Assembly (NCBI GenBank): GCA_040901765.1
Contig: JBBDYG010000043.1
Coordinates: 1 to 64,000, forward strand
From: JBBDYG01 sp040901765
Lineage (GTDB): Bacteria; Planctomycetota; Planctomycetia; Pirellulales; Lacipirellulaceae
Direction of reading: 5' to 3'
DNA: 64,000 bases
Position numbers and translations under genes: made by a program. The notes below the pieces were generated by a model, which did not search any database, was not told the DNA's origin, and saw nothing but the letters and a program-made list of their open reading frames with translations. Shown here piece by piece: positions 16,101 through 25,665 of this stretch. Numbering within the stretch: the first letter of the stretch is position 1; each line of letters begins with the position of its first letter.

Positions 16101-19100
16101 TGGCCAGGCGGCCGCAAGCGCCGAACTTGACCGACGCGAACGGACGATTCCAAATCGATGGCCTGCCGATCGAGGGCGAACGGCGGCTGAGCATCGAGCC
16201 GCCACCGGCCCAGCCCTACTTGGCGGCCGATTACTTGGAAGTGCCGGCATCCAGCGGAAGCGAGCCGGTAGAGATGGCAATCAAACTTCGCCGCGGCGTG
16301 CTTGTGCGCGGCAAGGTCACCGATCAGGAAACTGGCGAGCCAATCGATGCTACGATCCATTACTACCCGCTACTGACGAACAAGCTAGCCGAGGATTACG
16401 GCTACGACCCACAACAGGTTATGTACGACGATGGCGCGCGCTACCGCACCGCTGCGGACGGCAGTTTCGAAGCGGTGGTGATTCCCGGACAAGGCATCCT
16501 CGGCGCGCAAACGGTTGCCCGCGGCGAGCACTGCGTGGGCTTGGGTGCGGAGAATATAGAGGTCACGGAAAGGGGACAGTTCGCGACGTACGATTTCGCC
16601 TTGCCCATGCTGTTCAATCGAGTTGTGGCGATCAACGTCCCGGCGGATGCCGAGACCATCGAACAGAATCTCACGGTCAGCCGGGGTGTGAGCCAAACCG
16701 TGCGCGTCGTCGACCCACAGGGCCAGCCGCTGCCCGGAGTTCGTGCCTCCGGGACCTTGCCGCAGGGGTTTCCAAGCGAGGATGGCGCGGAGACAGAGCT
16801 AATCGAATTCACAGCGATGCGGCCCGGCGAAACGCGGCGGGCCGTGTTGTTGCACAAGGACCGCAAGCTCGCGGCGATTGCGAACGTCACCGCGCCAGAG
16901 AGTGGCGGTAAAATGGAGCCGATTACCATCCAACTGCAGCCGTGCGGTGTCGTGACGGGACGACTCGTCGACGGCGACGGCGCGCCAGTCGTGGGATTGC
17001 AGTTTACTGCTCGCGTCCAGCCCCCGCGCGATTTCGACGTTGCGACGCCGCAACAAGTCACAACCGACAAGGATGGGGCTTTCAAGTTCGATCTACTGCC
17101 CGGTGACGCCGTTTATGTCATTGGTGGCCACAACCAACAAATCGGCTACGTGGAGGTTGCCAAAGAGCTTGAACTCGCTCCGGGTGAAACGGTCGACCTC
17201 GGAACGATCGACGTCACGAGTAAAGACCGGCTCGAACCGGTGCGGACGCAAGCCAGCGCGGCCGCGAGTGGAACTGCGAACGACGGCGAGCACGTGCAAG
17301 TGCGCGGCAGGGTCGTCGATGCGCAAGGCAACGCCGTTAAAGGCGCCAATGTGCTGGCCGCCTGGGGTCTCGTGCGCGGTTATGCCCCCGCCGAGCGCTT
17401 CGAGCACGACATCATCGCACAGGCCAACACCAACGACGCCGGGGAGTTTGAACTTTCCGTTTCGACGAAGCAACCGGAGAATCGCCGCCACTACGGCTGG
17501 CATGTGGTGGCATTCGCGCCGGGTGCGGCGCCGGCCTGGATACGGGACGTCGATGTATTGAAGAACCCTGCGCTCACAATGCAGCTTGCGGAGGACGCGC
17601 CGCTGCGCGGCAGGATCGTCGACCTGGAAGGGAGGCCGCTGGCTGGCGTCAACGTGCGAGTACACGAGCTTTATCCCACGGTCGACGAGCCAAAAGTGCA
17701 GGCGTGGCTCGCCGAAGCGACGGAAAAAACGCCGCCGCAGAAGTTGGGCGACTATCTGTTCGCTTCAACGGATAAATACCCAAGCAAGTTTCCCACGAAA
17801 ATTATCGGCCGCTTATCGCACGGCTCGCCAGCGCTTCCCGCGGACGTGCAAACCGACTCGGACGGGCGGTTTGAATTGAACGGACTTGGCGCGAACCGGC
17901 TGGCGATCATCGAGGTCAAAAGCCTCAGGGTTGCCAAGAGTAATTTGCACGTCGTGAACCGTGAAATGGCACCGGTTTCCGCCAAGCCGCTTGGGTTGAT
18001 CGGCGTGCAGAGCGGAACGTATTACGGCCGCAACTTTGAGTTCGTCGCCGAACCTACGCAGCCGATTGAAGGAACCGTCACCGATGCCGATACGGCCAAG
18101 CCGATTGCCGGAATTGTGGTCCGAGCCGCTCGGTTCGCGAACACCCAGATGAACCAGCGTGACTTCTTGACGACCCCCACTGACGAGCAAGGCCGGTATC
18201 GTCTTGTCGGGGCGCCGCAAGGCGGCGGGCACCATCTGGAAGTCGTGCCCGAGCTGGATCAGCCCTACTTCGTGACCGAAAAGGAACTTGAACCGACGGC
18301 CGCGTCGTTCGATCCGATAGCGTGCGACTTTGCGCTCAAGCGCGGCCAGTGGATTACCGGTAAGATCACGGACGAGACGACGGGCACACCCATCGTCGAC
18401 GCAATCGTCAATTATTTGCCGCTGCGAACGAACGAGCATGCCCGTGACTACGCGAACTATCGCCCGGAAACCAACGGGTCGGTGCCGGACCAACGCTTTC
18501 GGTCTTCGGCGGACGGGTCGTTCCGCGTGTTGGCAATCTCAGGGGACGGCGTCCTGGCGGCCATTGTCGACGGCGACGACAGCGCAAGCTACGCGACACT
18601 AGCAGGCGATCAGGTTCCCAAGCATCTCGTCAGCAAGGATGGCTATTTAAACGCGTACGAGCCGTGGGTCGTCACCGGATATCACGCATTGCGAGAGGTG
18701 CAGCTCGCGGATTCGGCCGATGAGGCTCAGTACGATTTGGAAATGACCGCCGGCCTCACCAGGCAGCTCAAGGTAGTTGATACCGAGGCAAAGCCTGTGT
18801 CGGGCGTTCGAGTGGTGGGACGCGCGCGCGCCACGGAATTGGAACTGCCGGCCGAGGGTTCGACTATTACGGTCGTCGGACTGCGACCGAACGAACAGCG
18901 ACCCGTCGCGCTAGTGCATCTCGACAAGCAAATCGGCAAAGCGCTGGCGGTCGATGCTGGCGATGAATTGACGATTGAATTGGAGCCGTGCGCCTTCGCC
19001 CGTGGGCGTGTGTTGGACCAGAACGGCGATCCGGTATCTGGTCTGGAAGTGGGCGTTTCGCTTGAACACGACGACAACTGGCATCGAGCTTTAGCAGGGG

Positions 19101-22100
19101 CGAAGACCGATTCGGAGGGGCGTTTTGAGGTCTTGTTGCCACCGGGTGCAACTTGCCGCATCGCGTATTACTCCAACGGATTGAGGTTCTCCGCATTATG
19201 CAAGCCGACACCAGGACTCGTGTTTGAGCTTGGCGACCTTACCAACGAAAGCGATCTGACCGTCGAGCAAACGGCGGCGATGGTCGCCGCGGATCAATCG
19301 GCGGACTATGTGGTCAATTCGCCGGCGCTTGCGCAGAGCGACGGCGCCAAAGACGATGATAGCGACGCGGTCGTCGAATACGCCGGCAAAGTGGTCACGC
19401 CCGACGGACAGCCCGCAGCGCAAGCAAGGGTCTTCCTGGTGTACCACATCGCCAGCGCCGACGAGCCGCTCGAACCGACTTGGAAACCGATCGCGACGAC
19501 CGACGCCAGCGGCGAATTCCGCGCATCGCTTAAAGCCGGCGACATTACCGGCAACCGGCGCGAATGGAGCGCTGCCAGCATCGTCGCAACGGCCGATGGG
19601 TTCGGTTTCGCGCGCGGCATGGGGGCGATGTACGAAACGAGCGGCACGTTTCTCGCCGAGTTTCGCGAGAGGGTAAAGGACGCTCCGCCGCAAGCTCGCG
19701 AGTCTGTCGAGCGGTTGCTGGCCGAAGCCGGCCAGCAGCTGCGGCTGACGCCGGACGACGTGCCGATTCGCGGCCAGATCGTTGACATCAACGGCCAGCC
19801 CGTCGCTGGTGCAAAACTCGCGATGCTGACAATCTACGTCGGCGAAAAAGACCTCGCGCCTTGGCTCGCCGCCACAAAGGCCGAACGCGCCGACTATTAC
19901 TCCACTCGCAATGCGACGCCGGACATGATGAATGGCCCGCAGGTCCGTTCGCTTGTTGCGCCCGCGGTCACCGACGCGGGCGGGCGATTCACGCTGCGCG
20001 GCATCGGCCGCGAGCGGATCGCGGAGTTATTGGTGACGGGGCCGAACATTCAATCCGAAAAAATCTTCGCCCGCACGCAGGCCGGCGAGCCGATCGAGCT
20101 ATTGCAAGAATGGCGGTCGCCGGACCTCGGCAAATACACGTACTACCCGGCCGAGTTCACCTTTGTGGCGGGACCGTCACGGCCAATCGTCGGCGTGGTG
20201 CGCGACCGCGAGACACAGCAGCCGCTCGCCGGGGTGACGATCAAGAGCCAACACCGCCACGGCCACGCGATCAGCGGCTGGGGCCAGGACTTCGTCCGCA
20301 CCACGACCGGCGCCGAAGGACGCTATCGGCTGGAAGGGATGCCGATCGGCGAAGAAAATCGCATCGCCGCCATCGCGCCGAGCGACCAGGCGTACCTGCC
20401 GATGAGCGAATCGGCAGACACGCGCGCGAATGAAAAGCTCACCGAAGTGAACTTCGACCTGCCGCCGGCGGTTTGGGTCGAAGGAAAGGTCGCCGACAAG
20501 CAAACGGGCGAAGGTCTTCCGGGGTGGGTCACTTATCACATCTATCCCGAGAATCCGCACTTGAAAAGGACTGGCCGGCTCGGCCACGTTGACTTGCGCG
20601 ATCGCTATCAAGCTAGTGAAGCGGGCCGGTTCCGCATTCCGGTGCTGCCTGGCGGCGGCGCGATCGGTTTCACCGCGTTCGATCATCAGAAGTATCCGCG
20701 GGCGACGAGTATCACACGCAGCGACGGCACCACGCGCGGCGACGGCAACTCGCTCATTCCTACGGAGTCAACTTTCTTGATGCCGAGCAACCACCACATC
20801 GTGGTCGAAATTAACCCGGCCGAGGATGCCAAAAATGTTGAGTTGAAGTTGGAGCTTTCCGCCGAGGGAACTGTGCGAGGCCGCGTCGTCGATCCCGATG
20901 GCAATCCTGTCACGGGTTTCTATTACTGCGGGCGTCTTGCCAAGTTCGCGACGTGGGAAATGGCCCGCGGCGAGGAATTTGAAATTGTGGGTTACCAGCC
21001 AAACGAGCCGCGGTCGATCTACGTGGTTGATGCCGAGCGCAAGTTAGCAGGCAGCTATGTGCTCAAAGGCCCGCCGCCGCAAGAGCTGACGGTCAAACTG
21101 CAGCCGGCCGGAAAAGTGACTGGCCGTGTGCTGGGCGATGACGGCGAGCCGCTAGGAAACCTCATGCTAACCGCTTGGAATCCGGCGAACAGACCCGCTC
21201 CATCGCCGGCCGCGGCAATGGCCGCGAGTGGAGAAATGACTGCGCCCTTGCCGCCTAACGCGCAGAATCAACCGGAGTGGGCCACCGACGACGAGGGCCG
21301 CTTCGCCATCGACGGATTGATACCGGGTATCGAGTACCGCCTCAAGGTCGTGGATCGCGAGAGCATGTCGCGGCGGTTGCCGCTGGCGCGGATGCCTCGC
21401 GTTGATGGCGGGTTGGACGGAGTGATTGTCGTCGAGCCGAGCGAATCGCTCGATCTGGGCGACGTGCGCGTGGTGGACGACGCGAAGTTCGAAGCGCAAG
21501 CAAGAGAAGCAGAAGCGAAGGAAACCCCCTCCCCTGACCGTTCCCCCGCGGACGGGGGAAGGGGATCGGAGCAGACTAAACCCGCTGCTGACCGTGGCGC
21601 AGCAACGGAGTTCAACGGCCGCGTCACGGGGCCGGATGGCAAGCCGATTGCCGGGGCGAACGTTGCAATCATCGGCATGACGCATACCGTCGCGCGCGGC
21701 GGCGATTTTGATTCGCACCGATCGGAGACATGCGGCGAAGTGAAAACGGATGACGACGGTCGGTTTCGACTGGTTGTAACCGAAGCTTGGGAGAAATCGC
21801 ATCGGTTCATCACGCTGATTGCCGGCGCCGACGGCAAAGCGGTCACCTGGAAACAATTGGGTTTTGATGCCCCGAGCGACGAAGTTTCGTTCACGCTCGA
21901 GCCGGAGGAAGTGATTAAGGGCCGACTGATCGACATCGAAGGCCAGCCCGCAGCGGGGATGCGGTTGAATGTGCGGTCGGTAATGGCCCGAGCACTGCCA
22001 GTCGTATCGATATCGATCGACGGCATCGGCTACCGCGACAAATTCGCTGTGCCCGCCGCCTGGCCGGTAGCGATTGTGACCGATGCCGAGGGCCGGTTTA

Positions 22101-25100
22101 CTGTCCACGATGTGGGCCGCAATCGAGGCGTGATGCTCGACGTGGAAGGGAGTGACCGCTTCGCGCCGCAAGAGTTGATGCTCAATACAGGTGCTTCGGA
22201 ACAGCGTGGCGAACGCGACGGAACGTATCGCCCGCTGGTGAAAAACGTGAAGCCCGGCGAGGAGGCCGTGTTGCCGCTCGCGCCGGCGCTAATTTTCGAG
22301 GGCACGGTGCGATATGAAGACACTGACAAGCCGGCCCCGCATGCGCGGCTCACCATTTGGGCGAGCCAGCAACCGAAATTCGGTTCCATGATATCTGTTG
22401 CGGGGAACGCCGATGCCGATGGCCGCTACCGCATCAATCCCAAGCCCGGCGTGCGATTCGGCGTGACCGCGTATCCACCAGACGGCGCACCTTATCTTAC
22501 ACGCAAGTTGCCGGAAGTCCGCCGTGAAGGCGGCGAGATGAATAAATCGGTGGACGGAACTCTTCCGCGAGGCGTGATGGTCCGCGGCAAGGTCGTTGAT
22601 TCGGTTTCCGGTGCGCCCGTTGCCAAGGCGACGGTGCAGTACGTTCCGGAGTCGGTTAACAACAAGTACGACAGCGATGAGATTCTCGCCGGTTGGCAAG
22701 GAATCCAGATTTCCAACGACGACGGCGAATTTGAAATCGTCGTGCTGCCCGGACCGGGGCGGATTTTGGTGCATTGTCCCGGGGGAAACTATGTGCTGCA
22801 AGAAACTTCCAGCCGCGAACTTGACAATGGCCGTCCGGGTGGGCAGCGCAATTACGCCCATGCCATCCAACGGATCGAACCGGAGCCTGGCTCTGATAAT
22901 CTGTCCCTCACTGCGGAAGTCGAACCGGGCGCAAATATCGTCGGAAACATCGTGGATGAACAAGGCAAGCCCGTAAGTGATGCATTGGTGATCAGCCCAC
23001 TCAATATGCTCCCAACCAACTTATCGTGGCGCGGGGATTATTCGTCACAGTCGCGACGCGGTCAATTTGAGTTGACCGGCCTGGACAAGGATCGAGAATA
23101 TCCGACGTACTTCCTCGACGCGAAGCGCCGCCTCGGCGCGACGTTTGTTCTAAAGTCCACCGACATTGCGCCCATCGTGATACTAAAACCATGCGGTCAG
23201 GCGACGGCCCAGTATGTCGATGCCGATGGCCAACCGCTCAAGCAGCATCACGCATCGCTCCACTTGGTCGTCACGCCCGGTGCCGGTCGGTACGATTTCA
23301 AGGCGGCCGAAGGCGGCGAGTTATTGGCCAACAGCGACTTTGTCTCAAACATCGATCGCACGAACCATTGGAATCTCGCACCGACCGACGACGATGGGCG
23401 AATTACCTTCCCCGCTCTTATTCCGGGCGCGACGTATCGCATCACCACCATCGTCAATGGCGACGAGAGAAAAACCAAAGAGTTCACGGTCGATTCCGGA
23501 CAGACACTCGACTTAAGTGAGATCGTCATCGATGAAGATGGCAAGACCGCCGCGTCGAAGCAGCCCGAAAAACCGGCCGTTAAGCCGCAAGCGGCGGGGA
23601 ATGTCCTCACGGGGAACGTTGTAGGCCACGACGGGCAGCCGGTGGCCGGGGCGGAGATTCACTGGCTCTCGTGGAGCATGCGAAAGGCATCGCCGCCGCA
23701 ACGCGTGGCGACCACCGACGAGCATGGTCTGTTCAAGTTCACCGCGCCCGACCCGCCGCCTGTACACGATCAAGCCAACGAAAATTTGGGCAATCAACTA
23801 TTGGTGATCAAAGCCGAAGGTCACGGCCTGGCACTGGTCCGCCCGCATCAGTTGAAGCAAACCGCGAAACCAACTTCGTGGCTGGGTCACATCGCCAGCG
23901 GGTTCGGCCGCTCGGCCAGTTCGCATCAAGCCGTGACGCTGCCGGCCGCCGATGTGCCGCTTCGTGGGCGGCTGGTCGATATCGACGGCCAACCCGTCGC
24001 CGGCGCGAAGGTGCGCGTGCGTGAAATGAGCGAATCACTCCAGCAGTATCGGGCACGCGACCCACAAGCATCGGCTGAAAAGCAATCCGTTTGGCAGCAG
24101 CGGCTAATGGACATGCTGCAACACTTCGCGCCGCCGGAGCTTCCGCTGGTCGCGCCATCGGCCATCTCGGACACCGATGGGCGATTCACCCTTGCCGGCG
24201 TTGGCCGCGATCAGGTCGTAGAGTTACTCGTCCAGGGCGACCGCATCGAATCGACGCTCGTGCTCGCGCGAACCGAAACGGGCGAAGGCATCATGATCAC
24301 GCCCGACGGCAACTTTTTGCACCAGCCGGCTGTCATTCACGGAGCGGAGTTTACCCAGGTCATCGGACCGTCGAAACAGCTAATTGGTAAAGTCGTAGAC
24401 CTCGACACGGGTGAACCGATTTCGGGCGCGGTGGTACGGACGTACGCAATTCACGGTCATCCGCTTAGCACGAGCCGCGAGCGGCAGTATCTCGCGACGG
24501 TCAGCGACGGCGAGGGGAACTACCGGATCACCGGTCTACCGGTTGGCGATGAGAATAAGCTCGTTGCATTTGCCACGGGTGACGAACCTTATGTACCCAG
24601 TGGTCATGCCGCGGACACCTCGGTCGCAGGGGAAGAAATCCAGCACGATTTTCGGCTCAAACGGGGCGTGTGGGCCGAGGGAAGGGTGTTCGACGCAAAA
24701 ACGAAAGAGCCACTGACCGGCAAGCTCAGTTACTACATCTTCCGCGATGCGGAACTGGAAAAGACCGTGCCGGGGCTGCGCGACGCGTTCGTCGACGAGC
24801 TGTACTTCACGAACGCCAACGGCGAGTTCCGCGTGCCGGTCCTCGCTGCGCGGGGCGTGCTCGCATTCTTCTACTCCGGCCGGAAGGACGTAACAGCCTA
24901 TCCGCGCGGCGCCGGGGCCGAGTCGATCGACGGCGCCGAGCAGGAGCAAGGATCGTGGCGGATGTACCCCACGCTGCCGCACTATCTGCTCGCCGATAAC
25001 TACTGGAAAGTCGTCGAAGTCCATCCCATGGCCGATCAACGAATGGTGCGGGCGGACATGCCCCTTTCGTCCGGAACCACGGTCGAGGTCCGAGCCTTGA

Positions 25101-25651
25101 GCGCGACGGGTCATCCGGTGCCGGACATCGACATATTCGCCGCGCAATTCGGCTGGGCGCAGAATCGGCCGTCGCAGTTCGAGGTAGTTGGGCTACAGCC
25201 GAACGAGAACCGAAAAGTGTTTGCTTGGCAGCCGCTGGCAAAACTGGCCGGCGGCACTTCGGTGAATGCCACGATGAAAGAGCCGGCTGTAGTGACGATG
25301 CAGGCCAGCGGAAGCGTACGCGGGCGTCTGGTTGATGAAGAGGGTCAGCCGATAACCGATGCGACGATTGAGCCGGCTTTGGAGGACGTACTTACCAATG
25401 CGAAAGTTGCTGCGTGGCCCTATCAACCGGGACGCATCCAGAACCCTGACGGCGTTCCAGTCGATAGCGAAGGGCGCTTCCAAATCGTGGGGCTCGCTCC
25501 AGGATGGCAATATACCGGACGCATTACTTCAGCACGCATGATGCAGGGCAGCATGAGGGAAATGATCGTCGGCCAGGCGTTTGAAGGAGTCACCGTCGAA
25601 CCGGGCGAAGAAAAAGACTTGGGCAACATTGTGGTCAAACAAGAGCAATAA
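12779..25651 (+). CDS. Giant M56 C-terminal half with 36 carboxypeptidase-regulatory-like domains
   Basis: A frame of 4,290 residues from its first ATG; homology begins at about 12692, and the intact protein would have about 4,593 residues. The first 60 residues finish the M56 domain (RIEATAEEVCDDYVVTLGG) and a membrane segment follows (residues 80-103). The rest is a chain of CarboxypepD_reg/CNA-B-like beta-sandwich domains, each opening like VRGRVVDGDGNPVPNAQ. They fall into six modules starting near 13177, 15161, 17291, 19370, 21606 and 23598, each with six domains in the same order. The chain is probably extracytoplasmic, since it follows the last membrane segment. It may sense or bind cell-wall or surface material and signal to the BlaI-like repressor; this is inference. 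DUF1800 follows 14 bases downstream. Confidence 0.85.
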   Translation: MLSRRIEATAEEVCDDYVVTLGGDRRDYAHRLVDLAELSAVPMAAGVGIISLRSMLAQRVTRILDSSRSLSTRVGHALLAGVLIGGLLATLLAGLVGVGPRTTVAENEASEVAGVKDNDEKQDAEREPDENLITVRGRVIGPDGEVVRGADVCVLRWFWNYGEPKPLAQVKSDDDGRFEISYRKSQFFGTSGRPDQWREAAITAFAEGFGPGWVTYNDLSAGEEATIRLAMDDVPIEGRIVDLEGNAVSDAIIEISYLSRSPKEDLTEWLEAVQARQSIGGAAKFLGDSLPLFSAGRLPDITTDKEGRFRITEIGRERRLTIHVKGPTIVTDTLSIVTRAMEPLSQPAFDFPDSHDETNYGAQFEYAAAPSRPFEGVVRDAKTGEPIAGVEIWSTQFAGQKISGVHTIKTKTDENGRYRLEGMPKGDGNRVVVVPTDLPYFTSAVDVPNPPGIEPVELNIELHRGTWVTGRVTDKLTGKGVPARMYYIPFPDNQFAHDTPEFVERNHGAIQDRYRTAEDGTYRVVVLPGRGVVAADAIMDAYPGGQGYEQIPELRDRNSFMKFGGVPPSPKFPTAVKELTIDENDLETACDFALESGRSLTLSVVDPEGLPLQGVSVSGTREVHDTQRQMPDANFEIIAMRDAETRTVLLRHEERRLGKALHVTANEGVQKSITVQLEPLATVTGQLVGAAGEPVRGVHLRIDVDGEDGFGKNLRSTATDKEGRFHHDEFLPGLAYNILAEGADVEFAVVARKLEVQPGETVDLGTIDITIDERPEPVRTKPKTISAHQPAASKVVAVRGRVVDGDGNPVPNAQIIATQSRWIDSQYMNTEHRTMANARSGADGTFKLAVPKVEAADYRKDRLASFAWKPPAVMATVPGHLSTWVSGGEMPVEGKDPFAGEVTLRLDNESPTIRGRLVNLEGQPLSGLNVQMKMLAVAEPGKVDAWLANVERLRKEGKLPRADADFTFWSSAMVMSGPDAALKNRQSAYFPMETRLLPGHPSFPAAVQSDAQGRFEITGLPLDCLAELEISGPGVMTDFVSVVTRDIQRIDVPNTSFAGGGSSGYNGLKFDHPVAPGTAILGTLTDADSNKPIQGARVMASTSMNRMLARRPQAPNLTDANGRFQIDGLPIEGERRLSIEPPPAQPYLAADYLEVPASSGSEPVEMAIKLRRGVLVRGKVTDQETGEPIDATIHYYPLLTNKLAEDYGYDPQQVMYDDGARYRTAADGSFEAVVIPGQGILGAQTVARGEHCVGLGAENIEVTERGQFATYDFALPMLFNRVVAINVPADAETIEQNLTVSRGVSQTVRVVDPQGQPLPGVRASGTLPQGFPSEDGAETELIEFTAMRPGETRRAVLLHKDRKLAAIANVTAPESGGKMEPITIQLQPCGVVTGRLVDGDGAPVVGLQFTARVQPPRDFDVATPQQVTTDKDGAFKFDLLPGDAVYVIGGHNQQIGYVEVAKELELAPGETVDLGTIDVTSKDRLEPVRTQASAAASGTANDGEHVQVRGRVVDAQGNAVKGANVLAAWGLVRGYAPAERFEHDIIAQANTNDAGEFELSVSTKQPENRRHYGWHVVAFAPGAAPAWIRDVDVLKNPALTMQLAEDAPLRGRIVDLEGRPLAGVNVRVHELYPTVDEPKVQAWLAEATEKTPPQKLGDYLFASTDKYPSKFPTKIIGRLSHGSPALPADVQTDSDGRFELNGLGANRLAIIEVKSLRVAKSNLHVVNREMAPVSAKPLGLIGVQSGTYYGRNFEFVAEPTQPIEGTVTDADTAKPIAGIVVRAARFANTQMNQRDFLTTPTDEQGRYRLVGAPQGGGHHLEVVPELDQPYFVTEKELEPTAASFDPIACDFALKRGQWITGKITDETTGTPIVDAIVNYLPLRTNEHARDYANYRPETNGSVPDQRFRSSADGSFRVLAISGDGVLAAIVDGDDSASYATLAGDQVPKHLVSKDGYLNAYEPWVVTGYHALREVQLADSADEAQYDLEMTAGLTRQLKVVDTEAKPVSGVRVVGRARATELELPAEGSTITVVGLRPNEQRPVALVHLDKQIGKALAVDAGDELTIELEPCAFARGRVLDQNGDPVSGLEVGVSLEHDDNWHRALAGAKTDSEGRFEVLLPPGATCRIAYYSNGLRFSALCKPTPGLVFELGDLTNESDLTVEQTAAMVAADQSADYVVNSPALAQSDGAKDDDSDAVVEYAGKVVTPDGQPAAQARVFLVYHIASADEPLEPTWKPIATTDASGEFRASLKAGDITGNRREWSAASIVATADGFGFARGMGAMYETSGTFLAEFRERVKDAPPQARESVERLLAEAGQQLRLTPDDVPIRGQIVDINGQPVAGAKLAMLTIYVGEKDLAPWLAATKAERADYYSTRNATPDMMNGPQVRSLVAPAVTDAGGRFTLRGIGRERIAELLVTGPNIQSEKIFARTQAGEPIELLQEWRSPDLGKYTYYPAEFTFVAGPSRPIVGVVRDRETQQPLAGVTIKSQHRHGHAISGWGQDFVRTTTGAEGRYRLEGMPIGEENRIAAIAPSDQAYLPMSESADTRANEKLTEVNFDLPPAVWVEGKVADKQTGEGLPGWVTYHIYPENPHLKRTGRLGHVDLRDRYQASEAGRFRIPVLPGGGAIGFTAFDHQKYPRATSITRSDGTTRGDGNSLIPTESTFLMPSNHHIVVEINPAEDAKNVELKLELSAEGTVRGRVVDPDGNPVTGFYYCGRLAKFATWEMARGEEFEIVGYQPNEPRSIYVVDAERKLAGSYVLKGPPPQELTVKLQPAGKVTGRVLGDDGEPLGNLMLTAWNPANRPAPSPAAAMAASGEMTAPLPPNAQNQPEWATDDEGRFAIDGLIPGIEYRLKVVDRESMSRRLPLARMPRVDGGLDGVIVVEPSESLDLGDVRVVDDAKFEAQAREAEAKETPSPDRSPADGGRGSEQTKPAADRGAATEFNGRVTGPDGKPIAGANVAIIGMTHTVARGGDFDSHRSETCGEVKTDDDGRFRLVVTEAWEKSHRFITLIAGADGKAVTWKQLGFDAPSDEVSFTLEPEEVIKGRLIDIEGQPAAGMRLNVRSVMARALPVVSISIDGIGYRDKFAVPAAWPVAIVTDAEGRFTVHDVGRNRGVMLDVEGSDRFAPQELMLNTGASEQRGERDGTYRPLVKNVKPGEEAVLPLAPALIFEGTVRYEDTDKPAPHARLTIWASQQPKFGSMISVAGNADADGRYRINPKPGVRFGVTAYPPDGAPYLTRKLPEVRREGGEMNKSVDGTLPRGVMVRGKVVDSVSGAPVAKATVQYVPESVNNKYDSDEILAGWQGIQISNDDGEFEIVVLPGPGRILVHCPGGNYVLQETSSRELDNGRPGGQRNYAHAIQRIEPEPGSDNLSLTAEVEPGANIVGNIVDEQGKPVSDALVISPLNMLPTNLSWRGDYSSQSRRGQFELTGLDKDREYPTYFLDAKRRLGATFVLKSTDIAPIVILKPCGQATAQYVDADGQPLKQHHASLHLVVTPGAGRYDFKAAEGGELLANSDFVSNIDRTNHWNLAPTDDDGRITFPALIPGATYRITTIVNGDERKTKEFTVDSGQTLDLSEIVIDEDGKTAASKQPEKPAVKPQAAGNVLTGNVVGHDGQPVAGAEIHWLSWSMRKASPPQRVATTDEHGLFKFTAPDPPPVHDQANENLGNQLLVIKAEGHGLALVRPHQLKQTAKPTSWLGHIASGFGRSASSHQAVTLPAADVPLRGRLVDIDGQPVAGAKVRVREMSESLQQYRARDPQASAEKQSVWQQRLMDMLQHFAPPELPLVAPSAISDTDGRFTLAGVGRDQVVELLVQGDRIESTLVLARTETGEGIMITPDGNFLHQPAVIHGAEFTQVIGPSKQLIGKVVDLDTGEPISGAVVRTYAIHGHPLSTSRERQYLATVSDGEGNYRITGLPVGDENKLVAFATGDEPYVPSGHAADTSVAGEEIQHDFRLKRGVWAEGRVFDAKTKEPLTGKLSYYIFRDAELEKTVPGLRDAFVDELYFTNANGEFRVPVLAARGVLAFFYSGRKDVTAYPRGAGAESIDGAEQEQGSWRMYPTLPHYLLADNYWKVVEVHPMADQRMVRADMPLSSGTTVEVRALSATGHPVPDIDIFAAQFGWAQNRPSQFEVVGLQPNENRKVFAWQPLAKLAGGTSVNATMKEPAVVTMQASGSVRGRLVDEEGQPITDATIEPALEDVLTNAKVAAWPYQPGRIQNPDGVPVDSEGRFQIVGLAPGWQYTGRITSARMMQGSMREMIVGQAFEGVTVEPGEEKDLGNIVVKQEQ
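21525..21564. repeat. GC-rich palindromic element inserted in coding sequence
   Basis: A hairpin with a TTCCCCC/GGGGGAA stem and C/G-rich flanks lies in frame between modules 4 and 5 of the giant protein, adding residues such as SPDRSPADGG. Its sequence type matches intergenic elements of this window (54935-54959, 43081-43110) and the one in the tRNA synthetase gene at 63837-63876. Confidence 0.6.
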
Positions 25652-25665
25652 CGACGGCACGAACG

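Noticed and set aside
21167..22171. 334-residue minus-strand open frame
   Set aside because: Opposite the giant repeat protein; composition typical of an antisense frame.
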